Shown here: positions 1-13,429 of the stretch, in pieces | Layout of the letters: each line of letters opens with the position of its first letter | Numbering within the stretch: the first letter of the stretch is position 1 | NCBI GenBank assembly: GCA_004369085.1 | Contig: ML210286.1 | Span: 7,764 to 71,763, forward strand | From: Coprinopsis marcescibilis | Taxonomy: Eukaryota; Basidiomycota; Agaricomycetes; Agaricales; Psathyrellaceae | DNA: 64,000 nucleotides | Direction: 5' to 3' | Notes under the pieces: generated by a model | Told to the model about the DNA's origin: nothing | Databases searched by the model: none | What the model saw: the letters and a program-made list of their open reading frames with translations, nothing else | Translations under genes and position numbers: made by a program

Positions 1-1126
1 GGCTTCGTCGAGACCATCCAGGATGTAGAATGTTTTCTTGAACAAGCCAGAAGTCGCGATCTGTCTTAACAGATCAACGATCTCGCCCTCAGATGGCTGT
101 GTGCCCTCTCGTTCGTGGCGCTCGTACATTGGCTTCAGGTATGGCTGTACTTGAGGATGTCGTTCGAGGAGTTGGCGGAGGATGGCCCGGAGGATGTCGA
201 TGACCCTCAGTTTCTCTGTGTAGCGGCAGAAAGCGAAGAGGAGGCAGATGTCTTTGGACTCTGATTCCTCAACAAACTTCTGTAGGTGTTCAATCACAAT
301 ACAGCTGCAATCATCGATAAGCGGCCGTGCAGACAGACATGCGACTCGACCTACGAAGTGACCGTCTTCCCGGCTCCAGCTGCATGTTTGGGTCAGCGAT
401 GGGTCAAGACTGTTAGAAAGGTGAGTACTTACGCATCCCTGTTGCCCAAATAATACCCCCTATGACACTCGACAACCACTCCTTGAACCAATCGCTACCA
501 ATAACCCCATATCCTGTCCCCGGTGTCCTCTTCTCCAGATTCTCGTTTACGATGTTGCGAAAGTTTAATTTGCCCAAGGATTCCAAGATTTTGTCCAATA
601 GCGCTATTCATGTCAGTCAGCATGAGAAATGTTAGGCAAAGAGAAATTCGGTACCATGGTCCACAGCCTTGGCCAGTGCGTTTTCTGGTTGGTTGATCAC
701 CACATTGTTCACGTTGACCACATTTTTGACCTTGATGTCCCTTCCCGCGGCCATAATAGTGCTGCCATCGATGTGCACCCCTTGAGCTTCTTGTAGGACC
801 TGAACAGCAGGCACCCACTCAGGCCCATTGTCCTCTCGTCCCCCAGAGGGAACACGACGTATGATGCCTTGGGTGCCATTGCCAGCGTCCGCGTCCGCTG
901 CGCTCGCCGGTGTGCTGAGGTCTGCAAGGCTGACAGTACTTTCTTCCCCTGCCCCGCTGGAGCGCTGTCCTGTGTCCTCTCGTCCCCCAGAGGAAACAGT
1001 ACATATGACGCCTTGGGTACCATAGTCAGCGTCCGCGTTCTCTGCACTCGCCGGTGTGCCGAGGTCTGTAAGGCTGACGGTAATTTCTTCCCCCTCCCCC
1101 ACTGGAGTGCCCTCCTGGGGTTCCAC
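1..1126 (-). CDS. NACHT NLR-type STAND protein (NLR-1), truncated by window edge
   Basis: This is the 5' part of an intracellular NTPase receptor of the fungal NLR type, transcribed leftwards and cut by the window start. The first exon (about 1126-655) contains a 48-residue tandem repeat and then a segment ending in a GRD-x-KNVVNVNN-like stretch, as in other agaric NLR N termini. The next exon (about 603-430) encodes a helical linker rich in L, K and N. A short intron then leads to a Walker A motif GMPGAGKT around 385-360. The coding sequence runs on through a NACHT region to the Walker B motif LDGLDEA at positions 1-25, where the window ends. The layout and introns match the complete paralogue at 3.5-7.8 kb, so a full gene probably continues to the left. 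The start codon is uncertain: the ATG near 1126 is the first in frame, but an upstream exon is possible because about 200 bp upstream are also shared with the paralogue. Confidence 0.75.
830..1117 (-). repeat. Two-copy 144-bp tandem repeat inside NLR-1
   Basis: Two in-frame copies of a 144-bp unit start near 830 and 974 (both with gtcctctcgtcccccagagg). Each encodes 48 residues with the pattern GEE-x-TVSL-x-DL-x-TPASA, then ADA-xx-GTQG, then SGGRED. The copies differ at scattered positions, so the duplication is not very recent. The second NLR gene lacks the repeat. Confidence 0.8.
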
Positions 1127-3523
1127 GCCGGACGGCGATCCGAGCCTGCAGCATCAATCATTGTATCACGCTTGCCAACGTAAAGATGGATGAACAAACT
1201 GGTTTCGAGAATTTCTTCCCCATTTCCCAATTATTTGCAAGTCGAAAGAGCCTGTAAAGCAGTCAAGTGGAGAGAGATCGATGTAGTGAAGGATTTGCAG
1301 TCGATATAGCTTGTAGATCAGCGAAGGAGAGAGAGATCGATGGGGTGATAAGGCAAGCTGTGAGAGAGAACACAGCACCAGTCGAACATTGATATCACCT
1401 CATGTGATCGCTACCAAAAGCAGCTCGCTGTACAGATTTACAGCCTTGTCAAGTGGGACGAGTGCGGCAAAACCGAAATTAACATTGCGGACGAGCAGGG
1501 CAGTGCTACATGCAGATTTTGAACGACACTTTGACTTTTCCACCGAGCCACTTTCTTTTTAATTATGCATCTCTCCTGAAACTATGAGAAAAGGCATCAG
1601 CCAGTCAGTTTCAGCATACATAAAGAACAAACGGGGTGCATGCACCTAGGAGTCAATAGTCCAAGGTAACCGGTCTCCCCTGCATTGACCGACGCAAATG
1701 TTCTGGGCCGTAGGTTTCTCACCAGCCCTGCGATTGCGCTATCTAATGCCAATCATCCTCGTTCTGACCTGGTGGTCGAGATAGACGGATCGAAGGGTAG
1801 TGCACTGCGCTATTGGGAAGATTCAGCCGTGGAATATGGTATAGGCGATCGGACCAACACATCTAGCTTCAGCCAGCTTCCGGACAGCGATTCAGGGGCA
1901 TTGTGGCGGACGAGTCGCCACCAATTCCCAATTTGGCTTTGTTATTCTCCAAAGGCACCGGGACAGCACTAGGCAAGATATCCATGCCGCCATCTCTGAG
2001 CTTCTGCACATTGACTTCGGCATGGGTGTGGGACTTCTCATGCATGCCCATTGACAAGGCCGCGATGGCCATAGACTACGACATCCAACACCAGGTCGCT
2101 TCGTGCATGGCCCTGCTTGCCAACCTCGACGTCCAAATCTCCGCCAACCGCACTGACAATCTCATCTCCGGAGAGAAAAAGCAACCAAACCTTGAGCACA
2201 TCCGTGCAAACATTCCGAAGTTGAGATACATCAACGCTAGGGTCAACAAGGCTTCTGTTTTGAACGCCAGCCATGGTCTATCCCTCCATTGCATTCGCCA
2301 TCACTGCTGTGGAGGGCGAGCTCTTCGCGAACGGTGGCCAGAATACCTTTGCCACTGGTGCCATCGAGCTCGTCGAGCGCGAAAAGCCTGACCATCGGTG
2401 ATGCTGATGACCTTATGTCGGTCCTCGCCGAGTCCTCGTCAATGCCGGTATCATACTATCAATACTCTCCCCATCCATCTTGGCAGCACCAGGAGCAAGG
2501 AGATCGGCAAATTTAGAGTCCTCAACGACACATACGATTGCGAGGTACCCTTTCGGTCTTCCTATGGTGCACGTTCAGTCCGCTGATCATACCCTATTAT
2601 AAGCCGCTTCCCCTTGCCACTTCCCTTATTCGAGACTTTTCAATCCGCGTCGAGTACCTACGATCAAGGCGCTCAGATTATTAGACTACTTTGGCCTAGT
2701 ACTGTCGCGTTGGCTTTGGCGAATAAGAGCTCCCTTGATTACGCCAACTCGGGCCACATCACTTAAGGCTTCAGAATCATGCATACCTTGCAGGTACGCA
2801 TGCATCAGTCCATATCACCTTGCAAATACACCAGTCCATCGCACTGCACTCGCTGTCCAAGCCAACAAGAGGCCGTCTCGTCAGGGTTCCATTGCACGAC
2901 GCACTTAGTGGTTCCGATATATGTCCATCAACAACGACGAGAACGCGTTTTTGCCGTTTCGAGTGGATATCCAGCCAGCCAACCAATCCCACAACTTACA
3001 AGCAGGCTCCACCACGGCGAAGGCACCAACCAACCATGCTATTATTGCCTTGCAACATCTTGCGTTCGCACCGCTCATCGCTTTCTTCGATACCGGTCAG
3101 TTTGTGGGTTCAGCATTTGAGCGGAGAGCAGCAATACCGACGTCCTTACCTTGACGACTAAACGGCTCAGACCCACGACTGGTCCATCTCAAACCACCAG
3201 ACTCGAGATCCGACCACAGATTTTTACTATGTATGTCTCACCGTGCTGGCCTTGGGCTGGTGTAAGCCGGTGGTGGCGTTATTTTCGTTCTCGTAGACGT
3301 TTAAATGGATGGGAAGGCCCAAATCTACGAGGTCAGTCATCCTAAAATTCGACCATGTATGGCGTACTGCGATTCCTGACTACCCTGATGCACTGCGTTT
3401 GCTTTGGCTGCTCGACTATCAGTTACTTGTTGCCTGTACCATTCAAATGACATTGTTGTTGTGCTAAAACATAGGTGTAAGACTGTCGATTCGTAGAGGG
3501 CTCATAAGTACGACTCGGGAGAT
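1127..3523. other. Intergenic stretch without a supported gene
   Basis: Positions 1166-1378 resemble the DNA upstream of the second NLR gene (7800-8000): both conceptually encode similar fragments around PHRSL-x-PSL and GKWG, so duplicated upstream sequence or a short 5' exon is likely. Between 1900 and 2520 there are short plus-strand open stretches in changing frames that could be a decayed gene, but I do not recognise a family. Nothing else is supported. Confidence 0.5.
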
Positions 3524-6500
3524 CTAGCTGGCGCCTGCTTTCCGCAACAGCTCCGCGCACTCGTCATTTCTGTTCTCTATCGCAACCATGAGGGGCGTCC
3601 TGCCTTTGACATCCCGGACCGAAAGGTCAATCCCCTCGACTTTCAGAAGCGCCGAAACGACCTCCAGGTCGTTACGGTAGCGCTTCAGTACAGCATATGA
3701 AAGTACTGTCATCCCTTCGTTATCCTTCGCGTTGATGTTGGCCCCCAACCCAAGCCCGATGAACCTCTTGGCTATCTCCACTCGTCCCCATCTCACTGCA
3801 TTCATCAAAGGTGTCCTCCCTTGTCTATCAAAACAATGGATATCAATGCCTTCCACCTCGAGGAGAGCTTCCACCGCATCATCTGATCGAGATCCAATGG
3901 CATATGTTAGCGCCGTGCAATAGTGTATATCCCGAGTGTTGATGTCGAGTTGCGCTAGCGAGAGTATTGAGCGGATGAGTTCTGCATCACCGTACAAGGC
4001 GGCCAGCATTAAATAAGTCAAGCCCTCGGAAGTTGTATACTCGGCAGGTGTTGAGCTTGCCTTAAGCAGAGCTTTGAAGATATCGACCTCGCTGTTTGTG
4101 ATTGCATGCGCCATGGCCGTCATCCCGTCACTGTCCCTGAAATCGACCTTGATCCCTTCCCGCTCGAGCAGCAGAGCAACAATGTCATCGTATCCTTGTG
4201 TCGCCGCCATCATGAGAGGTGTTTGACCCCGGGCATCCACACAGTTGTAGTCAGTCCCTTCAACCCCTAGCAACATCCTCACAACCTCCTTTGAACCCCC
4301 CCGTACCAAAGCGTGCGCCAGGGCTGTACTTCCTCTGATGTCCGTCGTGTTAATGTTGGCTCCCAATCCAAGGCGTAGGAACCGATTGACCATCATCACT
4401 TCTCCACGTCTTGCTGCCTCCATCAAGAGTGTCCTCCCTTGCTTATCCAAACAATGGATGTCGACGCCTTCCACCTCGAGGAGAGCTTCCACTGCACCGT
4501 ATGACTTGGATCCAACGGCATATGCTAGAGCTGTGCAATGGTGTATATCCCGAGCATTGACGTCGAAATGCCCTAGCTGAAGCACTGAGCGGATTACTGT
4601 TGCATTACCCGCCGCCGCGGCCAGCATCAAATAAAAGTTCCAGCCCTCGGAGGTCGTATAACTGGCAGATGTGGATTCCGCCATGAGCAGGTCTTGGCAA
4701 ATCTTAACATGACCATTGAGGATTGCATGCGCCAAGGCTGTTTTCCCTTCTATGTCCCTGCAATCGAACTTGATTCCTTCGACCTCAAGCAGCAGAGCTA
4801 CGATTCCATTGCATCCTCTCTCCGCCGCTAGCATCAGAGGTGTTCGACCATAGGCACCCAGACAGCTGTGGTCAATCCCTTCAACCCCCAGCAAGATCCT
4901 CACAGCCTCTGTTGACCCCGATTCCGCGGCATGTGCAAGAGCTGTCTGTCCTATCGCATCTTTGGCGTTGATGGTGGCTGTGCAGCCAAGTTTAAGCATC
5001 ATCTCCACAAGCTCTGCGGTATCCGGGCGACGCGATGCAAGCATCAAGGTTGTTGTCCCAAACTGGTCCACTGTATTGACGTCGATAGTGGGATTTTGCA
5101 ACAAGGCCTTTGCTGCTCCAGTGGAAGCATGGTGATTATCGAGAGAGTGTACAAGGGCCGAACGGCCCAGATTATCCTTCGCGTTGATGTCTAACGCTTG
5201 CTCGGTCATCACACGAGCTTCTGACATCCCAGAAGGTCCTACAAGCAGCAAGTTCTGCACCATTTAGCATGCTTCCAATAATGTCGTTTCGACCATTGCC
5301 TACCATTGTCCGATTGGACACTGATACCCTTGGCTTGTACCAGCATCCTGATGATATCACAGCGACCGTCCTGTGCTGCCAACATAAGAGCCGTCCGTCC
5401 ATCCGAAGTCACCCCATTGACGTCAATCCCCTCCACTTCCAGCAATAGTTGGATGATGCCACTGTGCCCGTTGTGACACGCAAGAGTCAAAGGGGTGCCC
5501 CTACACCACCCTGGAGTTCCTCGATTGACATCTACTCCTTCTCTGGCCAATATGGCCCTGACAACGCCGGCGTGGCGATAAGATACAGCAGCAAATAGGG
5601 CTGTCTGTCCGTCTTGATCTGCCAAATTGACGTCCACTCCCTCTACGCCCATCAAAAACACAACAACATCCTCCCTTCCCGCCATGCTCGCCAGGATCAA
5701 AGGAGTGGATTCGGCCGAGCCCCTACTATTGAAGACGTTGTGAATTTGAATTTGAGGCCTCATTGTGTTGGTCCAGGTCCATCCTTCTGACTTCAACCGG
5801 TCGAAGTATCCACGAATCCCATATAGGGCGGCAACATGAATAGGACTAAGGATTTCCAGTGAATCGGCTCCGGGGACATATCGGAGCGACGGCAGTCGAA
5901 GTATGTATTGCTGGGATTGTGTGATGCGAAAAGATGGATATTGTTCACAGTCTTCGAGAAACTCCAAAACTGAAGGAGGTAGCAGCCTGGCCTTTGTCGC
6001 GTGGAAACCCCAATATTGATAGGGATAATTGGCCAGTGAGTTTTTCTCGTCACTAAGCGATCTAAATTGATTCCATATTTGCTCATCTTCAGAGCCTTGG
6101 GATGACACATTGTGGAATCCGTAGTGTCGAAGGAATGATATGCAGGTAGAGGCAATCAAGGCATGTGGATCGTCCGGGTAGTGCACCTTGAGTTTGTCAA
6201 TCATGTATTCAGCTACGCTATAGTCTTCGAAGCACTCAGCACCCAGACCTAAATTGCCAAAGATGGATAACTTACGAACGAAGTGGACCACATTGATCTG
6301 TCTGTAGCTGTAGCTATGACTAGTCGCTTCAACGTGGACTAGACCGCAGCACAGCGGTAGGATAGCGTCGATACCAGCTGGTACCAGCTTGTCGTCAAAT
6401 TGGAACGTCTCCGGGCACACGGACACTGCGAGCACCAACTCTTCGGGGGTCAGCGGCTCCTGTGTGTAGGCAACCCACATGAGTACCCGTTTCGCAAGAT

Positions 6501-7823
6501 CTGCTTCGTGTTCCGGCAAGGTCTTGATGCGCTCCATCGTCGCGTCATACATCTTGTCCATTCCTCGTGGAAGCCCTTCCAGTGCCTTTCGTACTTGTCT
6601 TTCATTGGTGCACCCCTTGAGCATATCGAGATGAAGCGAGGCAAGTAAGAACCTATGCAAAAACATTAGCGACCCGAGACATGGCGATCAAATTTCTCAA
6701 CTCACATTCCGGAAGATTTCGAGCTAATAATCGAGACCACCTCAGTCTTCAACGATGCGTTCTTTGTGAGCAGGCTGTGAAGTGCTGGTATAAGGCGGAT
6801 CCTCTGGTCGATGAGCAGCGCAATATCGGGATCGGAGGCGATGATAGTGAGGAACCGAGCGTTGGGTACAAGGTCGATTAGGGAGTCCAACGGGCGAGAG
6901 GTGATGAAGAAGTGGACGGGCAGGGAGGATAGGATGTCGAGGAGATTGACTTGTATATCCGACGCGGCTTCGTCGAGACCGTCCAGGACGTAAAATGTTT
7001 TCTTGAATAAGCCGGACATCGCAATCCGTCGCAGCAGATCAACAACCTCGTCCTCAGATGGGCGTGTGTTCTCTCGGCTGTGACGCTCGTACATTGGCTT
7101 CACAAATGGAAGGACTTCAGGATGGCGCTCGAGGAGTTGACGGAGGATGGCGAAGAGGATGTCGATGACCACAAGTCGCTCCGTATAGCGGCAGAAAGCG
7201 AAGAGGAGGCAGATGTCTTTCGAGTCTGATTCTTCAACAAGCTTCTGGAGGTGTTCAATCACGATGCAACTGCAATTGACGGTAAGAGGCTGTGCAGATA
7301 GACAAGAAATCCGACCTACGCAAGGACCGTCTTCCCGACTCCAGCTGCAAGTTTGGGTCAGCAATGGTTTGATAGTTGTCGGAAAAAATGAATACGTACG
7401 CATTCCTGTTCCCCAGACTATCCCTCCCAAGAGATTCATTAACCAATCCTTGAACCAATCGCTATCGATAACCCCGCGTCCCGTCTCCGGTGTCCTCTTC
7501 GCTAGATTCTCTTTGACTATGCCGCGAAAGTTTAATTTACCCAAGGATTCCAAGACTTTGTCCAGTAGCGCTGTTTGTGTCAATCAGCTTCGGTTCCAGT
7601 AGGTAAAGAGAATTTGGGTACCCTTGTCCATCTCTGTGGGCGCTGCGTTGTTCATCACATTGATTATTTGATTCACCACATCCCTTCCGGCGACCGTAAC
7701 ATGACTGTGATTGAATTGCACGCCTTGAGCTCCTCGTAGCACCTGAGCGGCAGGCATATTGTGCTCCACTTCGGAGAGCCTCCGACGTTGTCTAGGTTTG
7801 CGGGTGACTGACACCTGTAGCAT
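3524..7823 (-). CDS. NACHT-ankyrin NLR protein (NLR-2), complete
   Basis: This is a complete intracellular STAND/NLR-type receptor. In order: a short N-terminal exon (7823-about 7620) with the VAGRDVVNQIINV stretch; a linker exon (about 7570-7400); a Walker A motif GMPGVGKT split by an intron near 7400-7345; a NACHT exon (about 7270-6715) with Walker B FYVLDGLDEA and sensor-like FFITSRPLD; a winged-helix-like segment (about 6660-5900) with the agaric signature GLPRGMDKMYD; then ankyrin repeats to the end. The ankyrin part covers about 5700-3524, with repeated units such as INAKD, GRTPLM-x-A and VEGID. The exon join near 5240-5315 is not fully resolved; a phase-consistent donor there is weak. 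Ankyrin NLRs of this type act in fungal non-self recognition and cell death (family knowledge). The start could also be the ATG near 7762. Confidence 0.85.
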
Positions 7824-10797
7824 CCATCATTGTCTTACGGTGCTTGCCCGACATCGAGAACGAAAGTACAAACCGGTTTTGAAAATAGGCTCCCCATTTC
7901 CCAACAATTTGCAATTGAATGAGCCTTTTGAGCAGCGAAGGGGGGAGGGATCGATGCGGTAGAAGACAAGCTGTGGGAGAGGGTGAGTCCCTGGGCATAG
8001 ATCATTGATAGAACCTCGTGTGATTTATACCGAGAATGGCTTCTGCGGACAAATTTCTCCAGCTTGTGCGGTGCGTCAATGCTTCTAATTCTGCTCCTGC
8101 AAAATAGCACTGCGGTCGAATAGTTCTTCCCGCCCAATGAGGTGCCGCGGTGGCCTTGAGCAGCCGACCACCCTCCTGGTTCAAAAGCGCAGTAGCCCAT
8201 CCCTTCTCCGCCTAGTGTGGATTTTGAATCATCGACGATGGTCGCAGAACGAGTAAAAAACGAGAATCCGCACGCCAAAGGCGTGGCAGGCTCCAATGCA
8301 ATCCGCGTATGGGCGAACGAAGGCAAACAAGGGGACCTCCAATCATACCAACAGGCTTGAGGTTGTTGAGACGTGTCGAAGCATGCTTCAGGTTGGTTTA
8401 TTGACCAGTCATGATAATGGAGTGCGCTGCTACTCTTGAATTAGCGGGGAAGTTGGCCTCGTTGTACTTCCTGCATGCTTTGAGGTTCAGGGTGGTCACC
8501 GCACCAACGATTGGTTGACGGTCACTCAAAGTACCCTAGAAGCGATGAGATTATGTCAAACAGTCTGTGATTGACCCAACTCACGAATGTCCCTTCAAAC
8601 AGGACTGTATACGGGTCGTTGACGTAGATCTTGCGCTAGCTCGAAGAGGGTTGTTTGAGAGAACGGGAAGTAGTGGGCAATGCCTCTCTAACAACATGAA
8701 TCCCATGAGCGGTGAATCGTACCAGACAAGCCAAACACAAAGACTCAGCTTTCTGGAGGGCGAGGAATGTGCAGTCCTTCGCACTACCCTGGTTTAGCAT
8801 TCATTTGGGAAGCAGATGAAGGTTGCGAGAGGTTCTTGAGCTCGTGCGATTGAAACACAAGTTCAAGTTTGTCCATATATGTGCTCTATATTGGGTGAAA
8901 TCACGCGGTCAATAACCCCAGACGCACGAGAAACACAGATAAAGCACGCACACAGGAAAGGAATCATGCCCATTCTGCTAGCATGGTGTCGTTGGACAGG
9001 TAGAGGAAGCATTGTCGAGGGTCAGATATCTGTCAACAGTGTTGCCAACAATGTGGAGCACTGAAACCCATGTCTCGAAGTCACGGTCGGTATAATGCTG
9101 CACGATCTCACGGAACAAAGGTTACCATGTTTTAAGCAGCCCAAAAATGCAATGGGCATCAGGTGATTGGAATAGTGTAGGAAACCTCAATTTGCAGTCC
9201 GATGAGAATCAATAAAAAGGTTGAAATTGCACCTGCACTGATTATTTGCCAACGATAACCCCACGATTTAAGTACCGCGTCATTACGGACATGCTCAGGG
9301 TTCGAGTGCTGTCTTTTTTACCAGCCTAGAGCTCCTTTCGATCTGAGGCTTAAAACCGAAATCTTCCGGCTGACATTACAGGCAGAGAGGTTTTGGAGCA
9401 TGTCTGGCTGGAACAAGGCTCGCACCCTGCAATACATATGTACCAGTAGTCTATCGAGCTGTTAAGTGTTAATCTTTGACTCCAAGCCTTATCGAACACG
9501 CAGAGAAATACCTTTCAAAATCTGAGCCATCCGAGTCCGCCCACTGGCAAAAGCATTCAAGTTGTCCAAATGACTAACATATTGTCCCAGGCAGATACCA
9601 AAGCGCGATGAAGCGTAAAGATAAACAATCAAAATCGTGCGATGCTCGTCACAAGTAGAATGAGGGCAACTGACGTAGCGTACTACTAGTACTAGTAGTG
9701 CTCGGTCCTCGGACTGCTGCCTTGCTTGATTTGATGTTGTTATTCTCGGAAGCCGCCGCCGCCCTGGTAGGATCACTGTAACCGAACTGCCCCTACATAT
9801 GTTTTTCGGCGACTGATGACGTTTGAAACTACTGCGTTAATTACTCTAAAGTGAAGATACGGCAATGCGACAGTTGCGACGCCGTGTCTGCCCAATATCA
9901 GAGGCTCGTATCCAACTTCGCCTTCCAACTGGGCAGGTTCGTGGCATTCCAGACTCAGGCATGATATGTAGCAAAAACTCACGCTTACCCCAGGGATGTG
10001 CCTTGACCTGACCATTGCCAAAGAGACTTGCCGGCTGTACCTTCGAGTATGTTTTTGCGAGTCGGACGTATCTGGCCCTGGGGGTTAGTTAACTTGGTTA
10101 AGTCGGGGAATCCCATCCCCCAAGCTTCAAGTCCGGCGGGGGTGCTACTCTGGCGTCTGAGCATACTGTGGCAGCAGTAACTAGCGTAACTAATGGCACC
10201 TACGACTCACTTTGGTGTCGGAAAGTGTACATAGACTTTCGCAGATAGGGGCTAACGGGAGAACAAGGCCCGAGATTTGATCTCATTGACGCAACTAACG
10301 TTATTGGCGTTTTCAACACTTCCACGACGTCCAGGAGAAAACAAAATGAGCTGGCGGAAGGTACGTCTAAACAACGCTCACTATGTGTGTATATACCCCA
10401 GGACTCCAGGACTTGTCCTCGCGAATTACGACACGATCATGAAAGTTCTCGGTGGTATGGTGGAATACTTGCCATCCACCACGAGTTTGATTCCTGGGGT
10501 CCATCGATAATGTCACTATCTAGTGCATTAGAGGTTATACGCAGCAAGGCAAGTACAACGTGCTGATCATACATGCGGTAGCCGTGCAATGTGCTAACAG
10601 TAAATGTTGTGATGCAGGCATGGACAATGCGTGTGCCTCGTGTGGTTGAAACCATCGATTCGCCGGGAAATGGGGCTGCGGGGGATACGCTAGAACATAA
10701 GGACCTCAAAAATGGCGACCCAAATCCCAAACTCTTCTTCCAATTCCACCACAGTCTGAAATACACCCCGTTAACGACGAACAATTAACATTCTACG
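7824..10797. other. Long intergenic region, no gene recognised
   Basis: About 3 kb between the NLR-2 start and the first Hsp70-like gene. The first 180 bp resemble the upstream region of NLR-1. A palindromic stretch, ctactagtactagtag, lies near 9683. I see only short open stretches without family features, no tRNA and no convincing repeats. Confidence 0.5.
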
Positions 10798-13429
10798 ATG
10801 GTCTCCACACGCAAAGCGTACACTGGCACTCGCCGTAAACTGGTGCTTGCTTTCGATGTCGGCACCACATACAGCGGTGTTTCTTACAGGTCGGTGCTAT
10901 TCTCTCATAACCTGGCGCGTCGAGCCTAATATGGGCCCGCAGTATCTTGGATCCAGGTGTCGTCCCCGAAATTCGAGGGGTAACTCGGTGAGTACTTGCT
11001 TACAGACACACCACTTCGGTTGCTGAGGGCGCTCGTCAGCTTTCCAGCTCAAGAAAACGTTGGAGGCGATTGTAAAATTCCCTCCCTTTTGTATTACGAT
11101 AAGAACGGCGTAGTCCAAGCTGCTGGAGCCGAAGCCGTTCGCGATGAGGTCCTGACCCTCAAGGAAGATGAAGAATGGATCGCAACACCTTGGTTCGTCA
11201 ACATTATCCGCTGCTGTCTCAATATTAACCCCACTTTGTGGACGTAGGTTTAAGCTTCATCTCCGTCCCAACACAATCCCCAGCAACGAGATGTCCGGCA
11301 AGATCCCGCCACTTCCCCCTAACAAGACCGCCGTTCAGGTTCTGTCAGACTTCCTTCGATACCTCTACCAGTGCTCTCGGACGTATATCGAGGAGACGCA
11401 CGGTGTTGGCACCAATTGGTGGTCCACTGTCGAGGGCAATGTCGATTTTGTGCTTTCGCATCCGAATGGATGGGAGGGCGCGCAGCAGGAACAAATGCGG
11501 CACGCAGCCATTCTCGCCGGGCTAGTCAAGACAACTTCCGAAGCTGAGAGCCGGATCTCATTTGTGACAGAGGGTGAAGCGAGTCTTCACTTTTGCCTGC
11601 ACAGTGGTTTGCCCTCTGACGCGATGAAGGTAATATTGTTTTTCGGATCATGGGATATGCTGGCGATTCTGATGTGCTTAGGACGGAAGTGGCGTACTCA
11701 TTGTCGATGCTGGAGGAGGAACTGTTGATATGAGTGCATATGCGCGTGCGGATACCGAAGATTGGTTTGAAGAGATCGCTGCTCCTCAATGTACGCTTTC
11801 ATGCAGATCGAGATGCTCACTTTCATTGACTTTTGTATCCAGGCCACTTCCAAGGATCAATTTTTGTCACTTTCAATGCCAGGAACTTCCTGGAAGGCCG
11901 ACTCCGGAACTCAAAATTCGCAGAAGACGTCCCACACATCACGGAATGTTTCGATAAGACGACCAAGCTGAGGTTCAGGGGAAAGAATGATCCACAGTAC
12001 ATTCGATTTGGCGGTGTCCGTGATAAGGATCTTGCCTATGGTATCAGATCAGGCCAGCTGCGACTCGAGGGGTACGTCTCATCTCTTCACTCATATTTGT
12101 TCTTCGTGACTTAATTTTCCCGCTAGGTCTGATGTCGCCTCGTTCTTCGAACCTCCGATCGCTTGTATCCTGTCTTCTGTCAAAGAGCAAATTCTGACTG
12201 CTCACAAGCCAATTCACGTACGATTTGCCTTACTTTCTCGCACTCCCTGACGCTGAACTTCGGGGGCGTAGTCGGTTTTCCTCGTCGGGGGGTTTGCTGC
12301 CAGCGATTATCTCTACAATCAGCTCAAAGAAGACCTCTCCACCCTTGGCCTCAATGTTTTGCGCCCTGATAGCCATGTGTAAGTCCTGGCATAGTAGTGG
12401 TCCATCTCATCTCCCCCTCACTTCGCTTGCTGATACATTAACTTACTTCAGAAACAAGGCCGTAGCAGACGGTGCACTCTCATACTACCTTGACCACCGC
12501 GTTGGCTCCCGAGTCTCTCGCTTCACATATGGCGTCAACTGCCACGTTCCCTACAACCCCCATGACGAAGAACATCAACTACGATCCATCACCAGCTGGT
12601 TCTCCCCCAGCGGCAACAGACGCCTGCCGGGCTTCTTCAGCGTGATTCTCCCAAAGGTAATTATGCTCAAACATTGGCTCAGATTCAAGTAAACCGCGTG
12701 CTGGTCGTTGCAGTGTAAAATATGGATTCTTCCTAATGTATCTTCTTTTCCCCCTTTTCCCTTCCACTCTCATATTCCCGCTTTTGTTGACTGTTGGCTG
12801 ACAAGTGCCTCGCTCTTTCTCTCCCCTTTTCCGCAGAACACGCAAGTATCGGAGATGAAAGAGTTCAGAAGGTCTTACTTCGAAGAATCGGATTATCTTT
12901 CCAACTTCAGCTGTGTCTCGGTCGCTTTGGACTGCTACCGGGGCAAGACGGGTAACCCGAAGTGGACGGACGTTGATAGCGGTGAGTTAACATAACTTCG
13001 CTCATAGTCCTCCCACCCGTCACTCAGTCACATCTTCATCTTGCCGTTTCCGTTTTACTCCCGCCAATTCTATCATCGCATCGAAACTGTACTAACTACC
13101 GATCTCATCCCCCCTTCCGTTATCGTACTCTCGTTTCCCGATTTGACAGGCAACTACTCCACCCTATGCAAAGTCGAGGTGGATCTCTCCCAGATGGGCA
13201 AAGCATTGGGCCCACACAAGGGTGCTGGAGGCCATATGTATTACAAGGCCGATTTTGATATCGTGCTGCTATTTGGTTTGACGGAGCTTAAGGCGCAGCT
13301 GTCGTGGAAGGAGAAGGGAGTGGAGAAAAGGTAAGTTTCGTTTCAGGGTTCATCATCGTTCGTTCGTTCATCTCTACTTTCATTAGGTCTCCTGCGAGAA
13401 TCGTGTACGAACCTACGAGGGCGTTCTAG
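10798..13429 (+). CDS. Divergent Hsp70-like ATPase H-A
   Basis: Twelve exons (10798-10889, 10943-10987, 11040-11192, 11248-11629, 11682-11790, 11843-12071, 12127-12217, 12272-12378, 12452-12656, 12837-12981, 13150-13330, 13387-13429) join in frame to 593 residues. The actin/Hsp70 fold is shown by the phosphate-1 motif LAFDVGTTYSGVSY (residues about 17-30), GEASLHFC (about 208), phosphate-2 VDAGGGTVD (about 232) and the adenosine motif VFLVGGFAASD (about 369). This spacing resembles animal HSPA12-type proteins rather than canonical Hsp70. A family signature, LLFGLTELKAQLSW, lies near the C terminus. No signal peptide or EEVD tail is seen, so it is probably cytosolic. Its role is unknown. It is followed on the same strand by coiled-coil gene C-A, 632 bp downstream. 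Confidence 0.9.

Noticed and set aside
1685..2586. Overlapping short frames between the NLR genes
   Set aside because: Frames shift repeatedly and I recognise no domain; recorded only as a possible decayed gene.
9680..9700. Palindrome ctactagtactagtag, with a similar one at 54959-54984
   Set aside because: Short AT-type palindromes with no shared flanks; not enough to call an element.
9489..10021. Two minus-strand frames upstream of H-A
   Set aside because: Composition looks random and no splice join produces a longer product.
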